This document shows positions 28,357 to 37,806 of a stretch of 64,000 nt of DNA, one piece after another. The DNA is from Streptomyces lavendofoliae. Lineage in GTDB: Bacteria; Actinomycetota; Actinomycetes; Streptomycetales; Streptomycetaceae. The notes under the pieces are model-generated. The model saw only the letters and a program-made list of their open reading frames with translations, had not been told where the DNA came from and made no database searches. The DNA is taken from contig NZ_BMTP01000001.1 of the NCBI RefSeq assembly GCF_014649735.1, positions 583,324-647,323 on the forward strand, read 5' to 3'. Position 1 is the first letter of the stretch. Each line of letters opens with the position of its first letter. A program made the position numbers and the translations under genes.

Positions 28357-29763
28357 GGCCGTGGCCCACCGGGCGGCGTCGGTGCCCCACAGGCCCGGCG
28401 GGCGCGCCCAGTCGGCGGGGCCCCCTTCGTACGACACCGGGGGCAGCGCGTGGAGCAGCCGGCCCATGGGGCTGTCCGTGGTGGTCGTCCAGCGCTCCGG
28501 GTCGGGGCCGCCGCCCCGCTCCGGGGTGCTCGCCAGGCCGTGCACCAGCCAGTGCGCGGTCTGCGTCAGGGCGAGCCGGGCGAGGCGGGTCCCGCCGCCG
28601 TCCGGGCCGTACCGCTCGCTCAGCGCCCGCAGCACGGCGGCGGCCAGCAGATAGCCGGTGCCGTGGTCGAGGGCCTGGGCGGGCAGTGCGCCCGGCTCGC
28701 CGTCGGAGCCCTCCAGCAGGGAGATGCCCGTCGCCGCCTGGACCAGGCTGTCGAAGCCGCGCCGCCCCCGCCACGGCCCGTACCGGCCCCACGCGGACAA
28801 CTGGGCGACGACCAGGCCGGGGCGGCGCTCGGCCAGCGCCTCGGCGGAGAGCCCGAACCGGTCCAGCGCGCCCGGCCGGTAGCCGGTGACCACCACGTCG
28901 GCGTCCGCGAGGAGATCCTCGAACACGCGGTGGTCCGCGCCGCGCTCCAGGTCCAGGGTCGTCGAACGCTTGCCCATCCCGGTGTCGTTGTGCGCCTCCT
29001 GGCTCTCGGGAAGGTGCGGCGCGTCGATCCGCAGGACGTCCGCGCCCAGCAGCGCCAGCGTCCGCGTGGCGACCGGCCCCGCCAGCACCCGCGTGAGGTC
29101 GAGCACGCGCAGCCCGGCGCACGGCAGGAGCGGCGTACCGGTGGCCGTGCTCCACGCGCGCGGGGGTACCGCCTCCCGGGTGCCGTCCAGGCGCTCCAGC
29201 GTCAGCAGCGGCCGGGTGGGCACCAGGGCGCCCTGCTCGTGCGCCGCCCACCGCGCCACCTCGCGCACCGCGACGGCCAGACCGCCCGCCGCGTACACGG
29301 CGTCCTCCACCTCCTCGGCGCGCCGCTCGGCGATCGCCCCCGCGACCGCGTCCGCCCCGGCGCCGTCCGGCAGCCCCAGCGCGAGGAGGAGCCGCTCGCG
29401 GTGGTGCGGGTAGTTGGCGTGCGTGCGGACCCATCCGTCCGCCGCCCGCCAGAACCGCGACAGCGGTGCGAACGCCGTCCACGCCCGCCCGTCGACCCGG
29501 ACCAGCCGGTCGCTGAGGAACGCCGTGGCGACCGCCCCGTCGTCGACGCGCACCGCCGGCACCGGGCGTCCGGAGCGGACGGCGGCCAGCTCGGCGGCGG
29601 CGAGGGAGCAGACCGCGACGGTCGCGCGCGCCAGCTCCATGACGGGCAGCCGCGCGGGCAGACCGCCCGAGGAGCCGCCGTAGGAGACCCGCTCCAGCAG
29701 CGCCGGATCGGCACCGAGTGCCGCCCACGCGGCGGATGTACCGGCGGAAAAGTCACTGTTCAT
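28354..29763 (-). CDS. CoA transferase family III (CaiB/BaiF) protein
   Basis: 469 residues, longer than the usual 380 to 400. The recognisable core begins near residue 215: GLRVLDLTRVLAGPVATRTL, LGADVLRID and TTLDLERG; VVVTGYRPGALDRFGL and GRRGFDSLVQAATGIS are further CaiB/BaiF marks. The family Asp is probably near LALLGADVLRID. The N-terminal 200 residues resemble a second, degenerate transferase half. Substrate unknown. Start ATG 29763 lies just inside an inverted repeat (29774-29788), a possible operator. The gene is transcribed towards the NACHT gene. Confidence 0.88.
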   Translation of the reverse strand: MNSDFSAGTSAAWAALGADPALLERVSYGGSSGGLPARLPVMELARATVAVCSLAAAELAAVRSGRPVPAVRVDDGAVATAFLSDRLVRVDGRAWTAFAPLSRFWRAADGWVRTHANYPHHRERLLLALGLPDGAGADAVAGAIAERRAEEVEDAVYAAGGLAVAVREVARWAAHEQGALVPTRPLLTLERLDGTREAVPPRAWSTATGTPLLPCAGLRVLDLTRVLAGPVATRTLALLGADVLRIDAPHLPESQEAHNDTGMGKRSTTLDLERGADHRVFEDLLADADVVVTGYRPGALDRFGLSAEALAERRPGLVVAQLSAWGRYGPWRGRRGFDSLVQAATGISLLEGSDGEPGALPAQALDHGTGYLLAAAVLRALSERYGPDGGGTRLARLALTQTAHWLVHGLASTPERGGGPDPERWTTTTDSPMGRLLHALPPVSYEGGPADWARPPGLWGTDAARWATA

Positions 29764-29773
29764 ACCGGCACTA

Positions 29774-29788
29774 TGGCACTCAGTGCCA
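29774..29788 (-). promoter_or_regulatory. Perfect 7-1-7 inverted repeat upstream of the CoA transferase gene
   Basis: TGGCACT-C-AGTGCCA is a perfect palindrome whose nearest end is 11 bases from the CoA transferase start codon, with an extra GGCACT half-site beside it. The size and place fit an operator for a TetR/GntR-like repressor. No regulator gene lies next to it. Confidence 0.45.
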
Positions 29789-29865
29789 GGCTCGTGAAGA
29801 CCCCGCGACGACGACGGCCCCGGACACGGCGAACCACACCGCGCCCGGGGCCATCAATGCCGGTC

Positions 29866-29925
29866 CGGGTGCACCCGGACCGGATGCGCCCGGACCGGAT
29901 GCGCCCGGACTTGATGCACCCGGCC
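29866..29925. repeat. 15-base tandem repeats
   Basis: CGGATGCGCCCGGAC occurs twice in direct succession (29881-29895, 29896-29910) and imperfect copies flank them on both sides. It sits before the subtilase terminator in a non-coding stretch. Confidence 0.55.
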
Positions 29926-29930
29926 GGTCA

Positions 29931-29967
29931 CCACCGGCCCGGCACCAAGGCGGTGCCGGGCCGGTGG
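29931..29967 (-). terminator. Terminator of the subtilase gene
   Basis: A perfect 16-base-pair stem (CCACCGGCCCGGCACC and its complement) with a 5-base loop, 8 bases beyond the subtilase stop on the minus strand. No U-tract, which is normal for Streptomyces. Confidence 0.85.
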
Positions 29968-29974
29968 CGGACCG

Positions 29975-31516
<1,542 letters not shown>

Positions 31517-31540
31517 GGGTTCTCCACATCATCCTGAGAT

Positions 31541-31569
31541 CCGTCCACACACCGGTTGCGTGTGGACGG
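31541..31569. promoter_or_regulatory. Inverted repeat between subtilase and DUF485 genes
   Basis: CCGTCCACAC and GTGTGGACGG form a perfect 10-base inverted repeat with a 9-base spacer, 25 bases upstream of the subtilase start codon. It could be an operator for the protease gene or a 5' hairpin. The remainder of the gap to 31756 holds no gene that I can support. Confidence 0.5.
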
Positions 31570-31756
31570 GTGCATGACGAGCGAAGCTATCGCCGATCAT
31601 CCCGGCCCATCAATGACTTCGGGGAAGAAAAAGGTCCCAGGTGAACCGCGTCGCCGTGGCCTCCGTGCCGTTGACAGGGGAGAGCACGAGCGAGTACCGG
31701 CCCCCACCCTGAGGTTCTTGTCCATGCCCAGCGCACCAGCGTCGCGAGGAGTTCCC

Positions 31757-32134
31757 GTGGTCACCGATGCACCGCCGCCCGAGGGCGGTACGGACACCAG
31801 TCCCGCCCAGCCCACGACAGAGTCGTTCGTCGAGGTGCAGCAGAGCGCGGAATTCGGCGAACTGCGCCGTGCCCACCGCTCCTTCGCCTTCCCCCTGACC
31901 ATCGCCTTCATCGCCTGGTACCTGCTGTACGTCCTGCTGTCCAACTACGCGGGCGGCTTCATGGGCACCAGGCTCTTCGGCAACGTCAACGTCGCGCTGG
32001 TCCTCGGCCTCGGCCAGTTCCTGACCACCTTCCTCATCGCCTGGTTCTACTCCCGGCACGCCGCCGGGAAGCTCGACCCCAAGGCCGAGCTCATCAAGTC
32101 CCGCATGGAGTCCGGCATGGAGGCCGACGCATGA
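31757..32134 (+). CDS. DUF485 family membrane protein
   Basis: 125 residues. After a polar head (1-45) come two membrane segments (FPLTIAFIAWYLLYVLLSNY and VNVALVLGLGQFLTTFLIAW), then YSRHAAGKLDPKA, the DUF485 pattern seen in small proteins paired with acetate symporters. The GTG at 31757 lies 6 bases after GGAG, so earlier in-frame ATGs (31724, 31556) are less likely. It overlaps the ActP gene by 4 bases and is probably its partner subunit. Confidence 0.9.
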   Translation: MVTDAPPPEGGTDTSPAQPTTESFVEVQQSAEFGELRRAHRSFAFPLTIAFIAWYLLYVLLSNYAGGFMGTRLFGNVNVALVLGLGQFLTTFLIAWFYSRHAAGKLDPKAELIKSRMESGMEADA

Positions 32135-33771
32135 GCAGCAGCACCGCCACCGGAACCGCCCTGCTGGCCGCCGCGTCCGACGCCTCGGAGCACCGGCCGC
32201 TGATCATCACCCTCTTCGGCCTCTTCGTCGTCGCCACCCTCTGCATCACCGTCTGGGCCGGCCGCCAGACCAGGAACGCCTCCGACTTCTACGCGGGCGG
32301 CCGCCAGTTCACCGGCTTCCAGAACGGGCTGGCCATCTCCGGCGACTACATGTCCGCGGCGTCGTTCCTGGGCATCGCGGGCGCTATCGCCCTCTTCGGC
32401 TACGACGGCTTCCTCTACTCCATCGGCTTCCTGGTCGCCTGGCTGGTCGCGCTGCTCCTGGTCGCCGAGCCGCTGCGCAACTCCGGCCGGTACACCATGG
32501 GCGACGTCCTCGCCTACCGGATGCGCCAGCGCCCCGTCCGCACCGCCGCCGGCACCTCCACCATCGTCGTCTCGATCTTCTACCTGCTCGCCCAGATGGC
32601 CGGCGCGGGCGTCCTCGTCTCGCTGCTGCTCGGCATCACCTCGGACGGCGGCAAGGTCGCGATCGTCGCCCTCGTCGGCGTTCTGATGATCGTGTACGTG
32701 ACGATCGGCGGCATGAAGGGCACCACCTGGGTGCAGATGGTCAAGGCCGTCCTGCTCATCGCCGGCACCCTGCTCATCACCTTCCTGATCCTGCTGAAGT
32801 TCGGCTTCAACCTCTCCGACCTGCTCGGCACCGCCGCCGCCAACAGCGGCAAGGGCTCGGCCTTCCTCGAACCGGGCCTCAAGTACGGCGCCACCGGCAC
32901 CTCGAAGCTCGACTTCATCTCGCTCGGCATCGCGCTGGTGCTCGGCACCGCCGGCCTGCCGCACATCCTGATCCGCTTCTACACGGTCCCGACGGCCAAG
33001 GCCGCCCGCAAGTCCGTCAACTGGGCCATCGGCATCATCGGCGCCTTCTACCTGATGACCATCGTGCTGGGCTTCGGCGCCGCCGCCCTGCTCAAGCCCG
33101 CCGACATCATCGCCTCCAACAAGGCGGGCAACACCGCGGCGCCGCTGGCCGCGCTGGAGATCGGCGGCGGTGGCGGCTCCACCGGCGGCGCGATCCTGCT
33201 CGCGGTGATCTCCGCGGTCGCCTTCGCCACCATCCTCGCCGTCGTCGCCGGACTCACCCTCGCCTCGTCCTCGTCCTTCGCGCACGACATCTACGCGAAC
33301 GTGATCCGCCGGGGCCGGGCCACCGAGAAGGAGGAGGTACGCGCCGCCCGCTGGGCGACGGTCCTCATCGGCATCGTCTCCATCGCGCTCGGGGCGATGG
33401 CCCGCGACCTGAACGTGGCCGGCCTCGTCGCCCTCGCCTTCGCGGTCGCCGCGTCGGCGAACCTGCCGACGATCCTCTACAGCCTGTTCTGGAAGCGGTT
33501 CACCACCCAGGGCGCCCTGTGGTCCATCTACGGCGGCCTGACCGCCTCCGTGGTGCTCGTGCTGTTCTCCCCGGTCGTCTCGGGCAAGCCCAGCTCCATG
33601 TTCCCGGACGCCGACTTCGCCTGGTTCCCGCTGGAGAACCCGGGCCTCATCTCCATCCCGCTGGGCTTCCTGCTCGGCTGGCTCGGCTCCCTGCTGTCCA
33701 AGGAGGAGCCGGACCGCGGCAAGTACGCCGAGCTGGAGGTCAAGTCCCTCACCGGCGTCGGAGCGCACTGA
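32131..33771 (+). CDS. Cation/acetate symporter (ActP-like, solute:sodium symporter family)
   Basis: 546 residues with about 13 hydrophobic segments. Marks of the SSS family are GRQTRNASDFYAGGRQFTG near the start, SGDYMSAASFLGIAG, and a later TAGLPHILIRFYTVPTAKAARKS. Such carriers take up acetate and other short monocarboxylates with sodium. ATG overlaps the DUF485 stop (ATGA). A charged tail (SKEEPDRGKYAELEVKS) ends the protein. It is followed by a strong hairpin and then moaA. Confidence 0.93.
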   Translation: MSSSTATGTALLAAASDASEHRPLIITLFGLFVVATLCITVWAGRQTRNASDFYAGGRQFTGFQNGLAISGDYMSAASFLGIAGAIALFGYDGFLYSIGFLVAWLVALLLVAEPLRNSGRYTMGDVLAYRMRQRPVRTAAGTSTIVVSIFYLLAQMAGAGVLVSLLLGITSDGGKVAIVALVGVLMIVYVTIGGMKGTTWVQMVKAVLLIAGTLLITFLILLKFGFNLSDLLGTAAANSGKGSAFLEPGLKYGATGTSKLDFISLGIALVLGTAGLPHILIRFYTVPTAKAARKSVNWAIGIIGAFYLMTIVLGFGAAALLKPADIIASNKAGNTAAPLAALEIGGGGGSTGGAILLAVISAVAFATILAVVAGLTLASSSSFAHDIYANVIRRGRATEKEEVRAARWATVLIGIVSIALGAMARDLNVAGLVALAFAVAASANLPTILYSLFWKRFTTQGALWSIYGGLTASVVLVLFSPVVSGKPSSMFPDADFAWFPLENPGLISIPLGFLLGWLGSLLSKEEPDRGKYAELEVKSLTGVGAH

Positions 33772-33790
33772 CCCGCACACCCTGTGCGAC

Positions 33791-33844
33791 CGGACGGGCC
33801 GCGCCGTGGGGATCGTCGTAGATCCCTACGACGCGGCCCGTCCG
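33791..33844 (+). terminator. Long nested hairpin after the symporter gene
   Basis: A perfect 13-base outer arm (CGGACGGGCCGCG, 33791-33803, pairing with 33832-33844) encloses an inner stem GGGATC-gtcgta-GATCCC. About 24 pairs in all. Most likely the terminator of the DUF485-ActP operon; it lies 90 bases ahead of moaA, so a role in a moaA leader is also possible. Confidence 0.7.
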
Positions 33845-33934
33845 CTCCTGTGGACAATGGCCCGTGTCGTTGTCGGCGGGGTCACGTACGCTCCTTGGTA
33901 TACGCAACCTGGTAACCGGGGGAGGGCGCCCACC

Positions 33935-34924
33935 GTGCTCATCGACACATACGGCCGAGTGGCCACCGACCTGCGCGTCTCGCTCACCGACCGGTGCAAT
34001 CTGCGGTGCACCTACTGCATGCCCGAAGAGGGCCTGCAGTGGCTCGCCAAGCCCGACCTCCTCACGGACGACGAGATAGTCCGGCTCATCGGCATCGCCG
34101 TCACCGACCTCGGCGTCAAGGAGGTCCGCTTCACCGGCGGCGAGCCCCTCCTGCGCCCCGGCCTGGTGGGCATCGTCGAGCGCTGCGCGGCCCTGGAGCC
34201 CCGCCCGCGGATGTCGCTGACCACCAACGGCATCGGTCTGCGGCGGACGGCGACCGCCCTGAAGGCCGCCGGCCTGGACCGGGTCAACGTTTCCCTCGAC
34301 ACCCTGCGGCCCGAGGTGTTCAAGACCCTGACCCGCCGCGACCGTCACAAGGACGTGCTGGAGGGCCTCCAGGCCGCCCGGGACGCCGGCTTGACCCCGG
34401 TCAAGGTCAACACCGTCCTGATGCCGGGCCTCAACGACGACGAGGCCCCCGACCTCCTCGCCTGGGCCGTGGAGAACGACTACGAGCTGCGCTTCATCGA
34501 GCAGATGCCGCTGGACGCCCAGCACGGCTGGAAGCGCGACGGCATGATCACCGCCGGTGACATCCTGGAGTCGCTCCGCACCCGCTTCACCCTCGACCCC
34601 GAGCCCGACGAGGCGCGCGGCTCGGCACCCGCCGAGCGCTGGATCGTCGACGGTGGTCCGCACCGGGTGGGGGTCATCGCCTCCGTCACCCGCCCGTTCT
34701 GCCGGGCCTGCGACCGGACCCGGCTCACGGCCGACGGCCAGGTGCGCACCTGCCTGTTCGCCCGGGAGGAGACGGACCTGCGGGCGGCCCTGCGGTCGGA
34801 CGCGCCGGACGAGGAGGTCGCCCGCATATGGCGGCTCGCGATGTGGGGGAAGAAGGCCGGCTCCGGGCTGGACGACCCGAGCTTCCTCCAGCCGGAGCGC
34901 CCGATGTCGGCGATCGGCGGCTGA
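33935..34924 (+). CDS. moaA: GTP 3',8-cyclase (molybdenum cofactor biosynthesis)
   Basis: 329 residues, normal length. Radical SAM motif CNLRCTYC near residue 26, FTGGEPLL, a second cluster region RPFCRACDRTRLTADGQVRTC and a C-terminal GG ending PMSAIGG, all as in MoaA. It turns GTP into 3',8-cyclo-7,8-dihydro-GTP, the first step in molybdopterin synthesis. GTG 33935 follows GGAGG at 9 bases; earlier in-frame starts at 33806 would run through the hairpin. No other moa gene adjacent. Confidence 0.97.
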   Translation: MLIDTYGRVATDLRVSLTDRCNLRCTYCMPEEGLQWLAKPDLLTDDEIVRLIGIAVTDLGVKEVRFTGGEPLLRPGLVGIVERCAALEPRPRMSLTTNGIGLRRTATALKAAGLDRVNVSLDTLRPEVFKTLTRRDRHKDVLEGLQAARDAGLTPVKVNTVLMPGLNDDEAPDLLAWAVENDYELRFIEQMPLDAQHGWKRDGMITAGDILESLRTRFTLDPEPDEARGSAPAERWIVDGGPHRVGVIASVTRPFCRACDRTRLTADGQVRTCLFAREETDLRAALRSDAPDEEVARIWRLAMWGKKAGSGLDDPSFLQPERPMSAIGG

Positions 34925-34942
34925 CCCGCCGGCCGGCTCCGG

Positions 34943-35167
34943 TCACTCCCCGGAGGGGCGGGACTCCCACTCGGCCAGCGTGACCACGTCCTTGAGGAAG
35001 TCCCGTACACCCAGGAACCGGGACAGGTGCTCGCGGTGATCGTCGCAGGCCAGCCAGGTCTTGCGACGCTCGGGGGTGTGCAGCTTGGGGTTGTTCCACG
35101 CCAGCACCCACACCGCCGGCGCACGGCAGCCCTTGGCGGAACAGATGGGGGTGGTCTCGTCGCTCAC
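34943..35167 (-). CDS. Small conserved cysteine-containing protein
   Basis: 74 residues. CSAKGCRAPAVWVLAWNNPK near the start and TWLACDDHREHLSRFLGVRDF then give a Cys/His set (CxxxxC, C and H) that could bind a metal ion. I recall it as a conserved Streptomyces protein next to moaA with unknown function. GTG 35167 was preferred; GTG at 35182 would add 5 residues. It converges on moaA with an 18-base gap. Confidence 0.8.
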   Translation of the reverse strand: MSDETTPICSAKGCRAPAVWVLAWNNPKLHTPERRKTWLACDDHREHLSRFLGVRDFLKDVVTLAEWESRPSGE

Positions 35168-35206
35168 AACACGTCCCAACACAGGCCCGAACTACCCGGA
35201 CAAAGG

Positions 35207-35244
35207 CGACGCCGGGCAGCCACGGGGGGAGCTGCCCGGCGTCG
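35207..35244 (-). terminator. Terminator after the DUF3099 gene
   Basis: Perfect 14-base stem (CGACGCCGGGCAGC with its complement) and a 10-base loop, lying between the DUF3099 stop and the next leftward gene. The rest of the gap shows no gene. Confidence 0.75.
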
Positions 35245-35421
35245 GTCCGTCGCTCCGACGGGGGATGCGGAGCGCCTACGAAGTATGTCACGGGGACCGG
35301 GGTGGAGTGCACGGAAACCACATGATTGATCTGAGCTTTTCTTGAGCTGCGCGGGCCGGTGGCAGGTCAGTGGCGCGCCGGCGCCGGGCCGGTGGTGGAC
35401 CGCCGGCGGACCGGTGACGGC

Positions 35422-35877
35422 TCAGCTCTGCTCGTACTGGCGTTCCTGCCGGGTATCCCGGTCCGGCTCGCGATCCTCCGCGGCCGGTTCCGCCATGGGT
35501 TCCGGTTCCGCAGGGGGGTCGGCCGCCGGACCGGTTCCGGTCGCCCCCGGGCGTCCGCCGGTCTCGTCCGAGGAGCGCCCCGGCGCCAGCACCGGGCGCT
35601 CGGCCGGCGGCGGGACGTAGCTCCGTGGCGGCGGCGGCGCGGTCTCGCGGCCCGCGTTGGCGATCACCACCGCGACGTACGGCAGCACCGCCCCCAGGAC
35701 CAGCGCGACGATCGCCACCTGCCGCTGGACGTTCCACAGGGACGCGGCCGCGATCACCGCGACGGTCCGCACCGACATCGAGATGACGTATCGCCGCTGC
35801 CGGCCGCGCACGTCGTCCGCCAGTCCCTGACGGGCGCCGGTGATCCGGAAGACCTCGTCGCTCCCGCGCTTCCGCAT
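35422..35877 (-). CDS. DUF3099 family membrane protein
   Basis: 151 residues. The first 80 fit DUF3099: MRKRGSDEVFRITGARQGL, a GRQRRYVISMSVRTVAVI membrane stretch and a second hydrophobic segment VAIVALVLGAVLPYVAVVIANAGR. The C-terminal half is Pro/Glu/Arg-rich, low complexity and probably unfolded in the cytoplasm. ATG 35877 begins the conserved part. Function unknown. It stands alone and is divergent from the GlsB/YeaQ-type gene. Confidence 0.85.
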   Translation of the reverse strand: MRKRGSDEVFRITGARQGLADDVRGRQRRYVISMSVRTVAVIAAASLWNVQRQVAIVALVLGAVLPYVAVVIANAGRETAPPPPRSYVPPPAERPVLAPGRSSDETGGRPGATGTGPAADPPAEPEPMAEPAAEDREPDRDTRQERQYEQS

Positions 35878-36106
35878 CGCGTTCCACCACCCGCCGCACT
35901 CGCGCCGGACACTCCCCGGACCGGCCTGTCTACCACCGTACGCCCGCCCTCCCGGTGGTACGAGACCGGGGCCGCCGGGAGGTCGGCCGCCGACGGGCAT
36001 CCCGCCGGCGGCGTCCCCCGAATGGAGTCGCCCGACATGCGCCGTATGCCGGTCCGGCCGAGACTTGTCGGGACTGCTCACGTCAATCCGCACCGAGGAG
36101 GCAGCC

Positions 36107-36382
36107 ATGGGCTGGTTGTGGGCGATTATCGTCGGATTCGTGCTGGGCCTGCTGGCGAAGGCGATCCTGCCGGGCAAACAGCACAGTCCGCTGTGGCTGA
36201 CCACCATCTTCGGCATCATCGGCGCCATCGTCGGCAACGCCCTCGCCAGGGCATTCGGCATCGAGGCGACCCCGGGCATCGACTGGGGCAGGCACGCCCT
36301 CCAGGTCGTGGCCGCGGTCGTCATCGTCGGCCTCGGCGACATGCTCTACATGTCGATGCGCGGCAGGAGACAGCGAGCCTGA
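36107..36382 (+). CDS. GlsB/YeaQ/YmgE family stress membrane protein
   Basis: 91 residues with three hydrophobic segments. It opens MGWLWAIIVGFVLGLLAKAI and continues with the pattern PLWLTTIFGIIGAIVGNAL and HALQVVAAVVIVGLG, as in transglycosylase-associated stress proteins. ATG 36107 follows GAGGAGG. Length is normal. Function: membrane stress response, from family only. Confidence 0.9.
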   Translation: MGWLWAIIVGFVLGLLAKAILPGKQHSPLWLTTIFGIIGAIVGNALARAFGIEATPGIDWGRHALQVVAAVVIVGLGDMLYMSMRGRRQRA

Positions 36383-36471
36383 CGGACGCGCGCGGTGGCG
36401 CCCCGGGTGCTCCACGCACCCGGGGCGCACCCCGTCGCCGGGGCGCGACCCCGGCGCGGTGACGCGGTGCG

Positions 36472-37740
36472 TCAGCCCGCGGCGACCTCGATCGCCGCCA
36501 GGTTCTTCTTGCCGCGCCGCAGCACCAGCCAGCGCCCGTGCAACAGCTCGTCGGCGGTGACCTCGGCGTCCTCGGCGGTCACCTTCACGTTGTTGACGTA
36601 CGCGCCGCCCTCCTTGATGGTGCGGCGGGCCGCCGACTTGCTCGGCGCCAGGCCCACCTCCGCGAAGAGGTCGGTCACCGCGCCGGGCCCGGTCACCCGG
36701 GCGTGCGGCAGCTCCGCGAGGGCCGCCGCCAGCGTCGCCTCGTCCAGCTCCGCCAGCTCTCCCTGCCCGAACAGCGCCTTCGATGCGGCGATCACCGCGG
36801 CGCACTGCTCGGCGCCGTGCACCAGCGTCGTCAGCTCCTCCGCGAGCGCGCGCTGGGCGGCACGCGCCTGCGGACGCTCCTCGGTCAGCCGCTCCAGCTC
36901 CTCGATCTCCTCGCGGGACAGGAAGCTGAAGATGCGCAGGAACTTCGACACGTCCCGGTCGTCCGCGTTCAGCCAGAACTGGTAGAACGCGTACGGCGTG
37001 GTCCGCTCGGCGTCCAGCCAGACGGTGCCCGACTCGGTCTTGCCGAACTTGGTGCCGTCGGCCTTCGTGATCAGCGGCGTCGCCAGGGCGTGCACCGCGG
37101 CGTCCGGCTCGACCCGGTGGATCAGGTCGGTGCCCGCCGTGAGGTTGCCCCACTGGTCGCTGCCGCCGGTCTGCAGGACGCAGCCGTGGCGCCGGTACAG
37201 CTCCAGGAAGTCCATCCCCTGGAGGATCTGGTAGCTGAACTCGGTGTAGCTGATGCCGGCGTCGGAGTTCAGCCGCCGCGAGACCGCCTCCTTGGCGATC
37301 ATCTTGTTGACGCGGAAGTACTTGCCGACGTCCCGCAGGAAGTCGATCGCCGACAGCCCCGACGTCCAGTCCAGGTTGTTCACCATGGTCGCGGCGTACG
37401 GACCCTCGAAGTCGAGGAACCGCTCGATCTGCGCCCGCAGGCGCTCCACCCAGCCCGCGACGACCTCCGGCGCGTTCAGAGTGCGCTCCGCGTTCGGCTT
37501 CGGGTCGCCGATCAGGCCCGTGGCCCCGCCGACCAGGCCCAGCGGCCGGTGGCCCGCCTGCTGGATCCGGCGCATGGTGAGGATCTGGACCAGATTGCCC
37601 AGGTGCAGGCTGGGCGCCGTCGGGTCGAAGCCGCAATAGAACGTGACGGGACCGTCCGCGAACGCCTTGCGCAGTGCGTCCTCGTCAGTGGAGAGGGCGA
37701 TGAGCCCCCGCCACTGCAGTTCGTCGACGATGTCCGTCAC
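36472..37740 (-). CDS. tyrS: Tyrosyl-tRNA synthetase
   Basis: 422 residues. The class I HIGH motif appears as SLHLGNL near residue 45, the tyrosine pocket as YCGFDPT and GGSDQWGNL, and the KMSKS-like loop as [11 protein letters not shown]. The C-terminal 60 residues are an S4 RNA-binding domain ([18 protein letters not shown]). It charges tRNA-Tyr. A normal length and only copy visible. The 66-base gap upstream leaves no space for a T-box. Confidence 0.97.
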   Translation of the reverse strand: MTDIVDELQWRGLIALSTDEDALRKAFADGPVTFYCGFDPTAPSLHLGNLVQILTMRRIQQAGHRPLGLVGGATGLIGDPKPNAERTLNAPEVVAGWVERLRAQIERFLDFEGPYAATMVNNLDWTSGLSAIDFLRDVGKYFRVNKMIAKEAVSRRLNSDAGISYTEFSYQILQGMDFLELYRRHGCVLQTGGSDQWGNLTAGTDLIHRVEPDAAVHALATPLITKADGTKFGKTESGTVWLDAERTTPYAFYQFWLNADDRDVSKFLRIFSFLSREEIEELERLTEERPQARAAQRALAEELTTLVHGAEQCAAVIAASKALFGQGELAELDEATLAAALAELPHARVTGPGAVTDLFAEVGLAPSKSAARRTIKEGGAYVNNVKVTAEDAEVTADELLHGRWLVLRRGKKNLAAIEVAAG

Positions 37741-37806
37741 GGTGACGTCTCTCCTTGAGCGAAATGGGGTCGAACAGGTGCGGTGTTCCCCGCCAGTCTA
37801 TGGGGG

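Noticed and set aside
33772..33934. Molybdenum cofactor riboswitch before moaA
   Set aside because: Only a simple nested hairpin is present, without the multi-branched structure of the Moco motif.
37741..37806. T-box leader for tyrS
   Set aside because: The gap is only 66 bases and has no T-box sequence.
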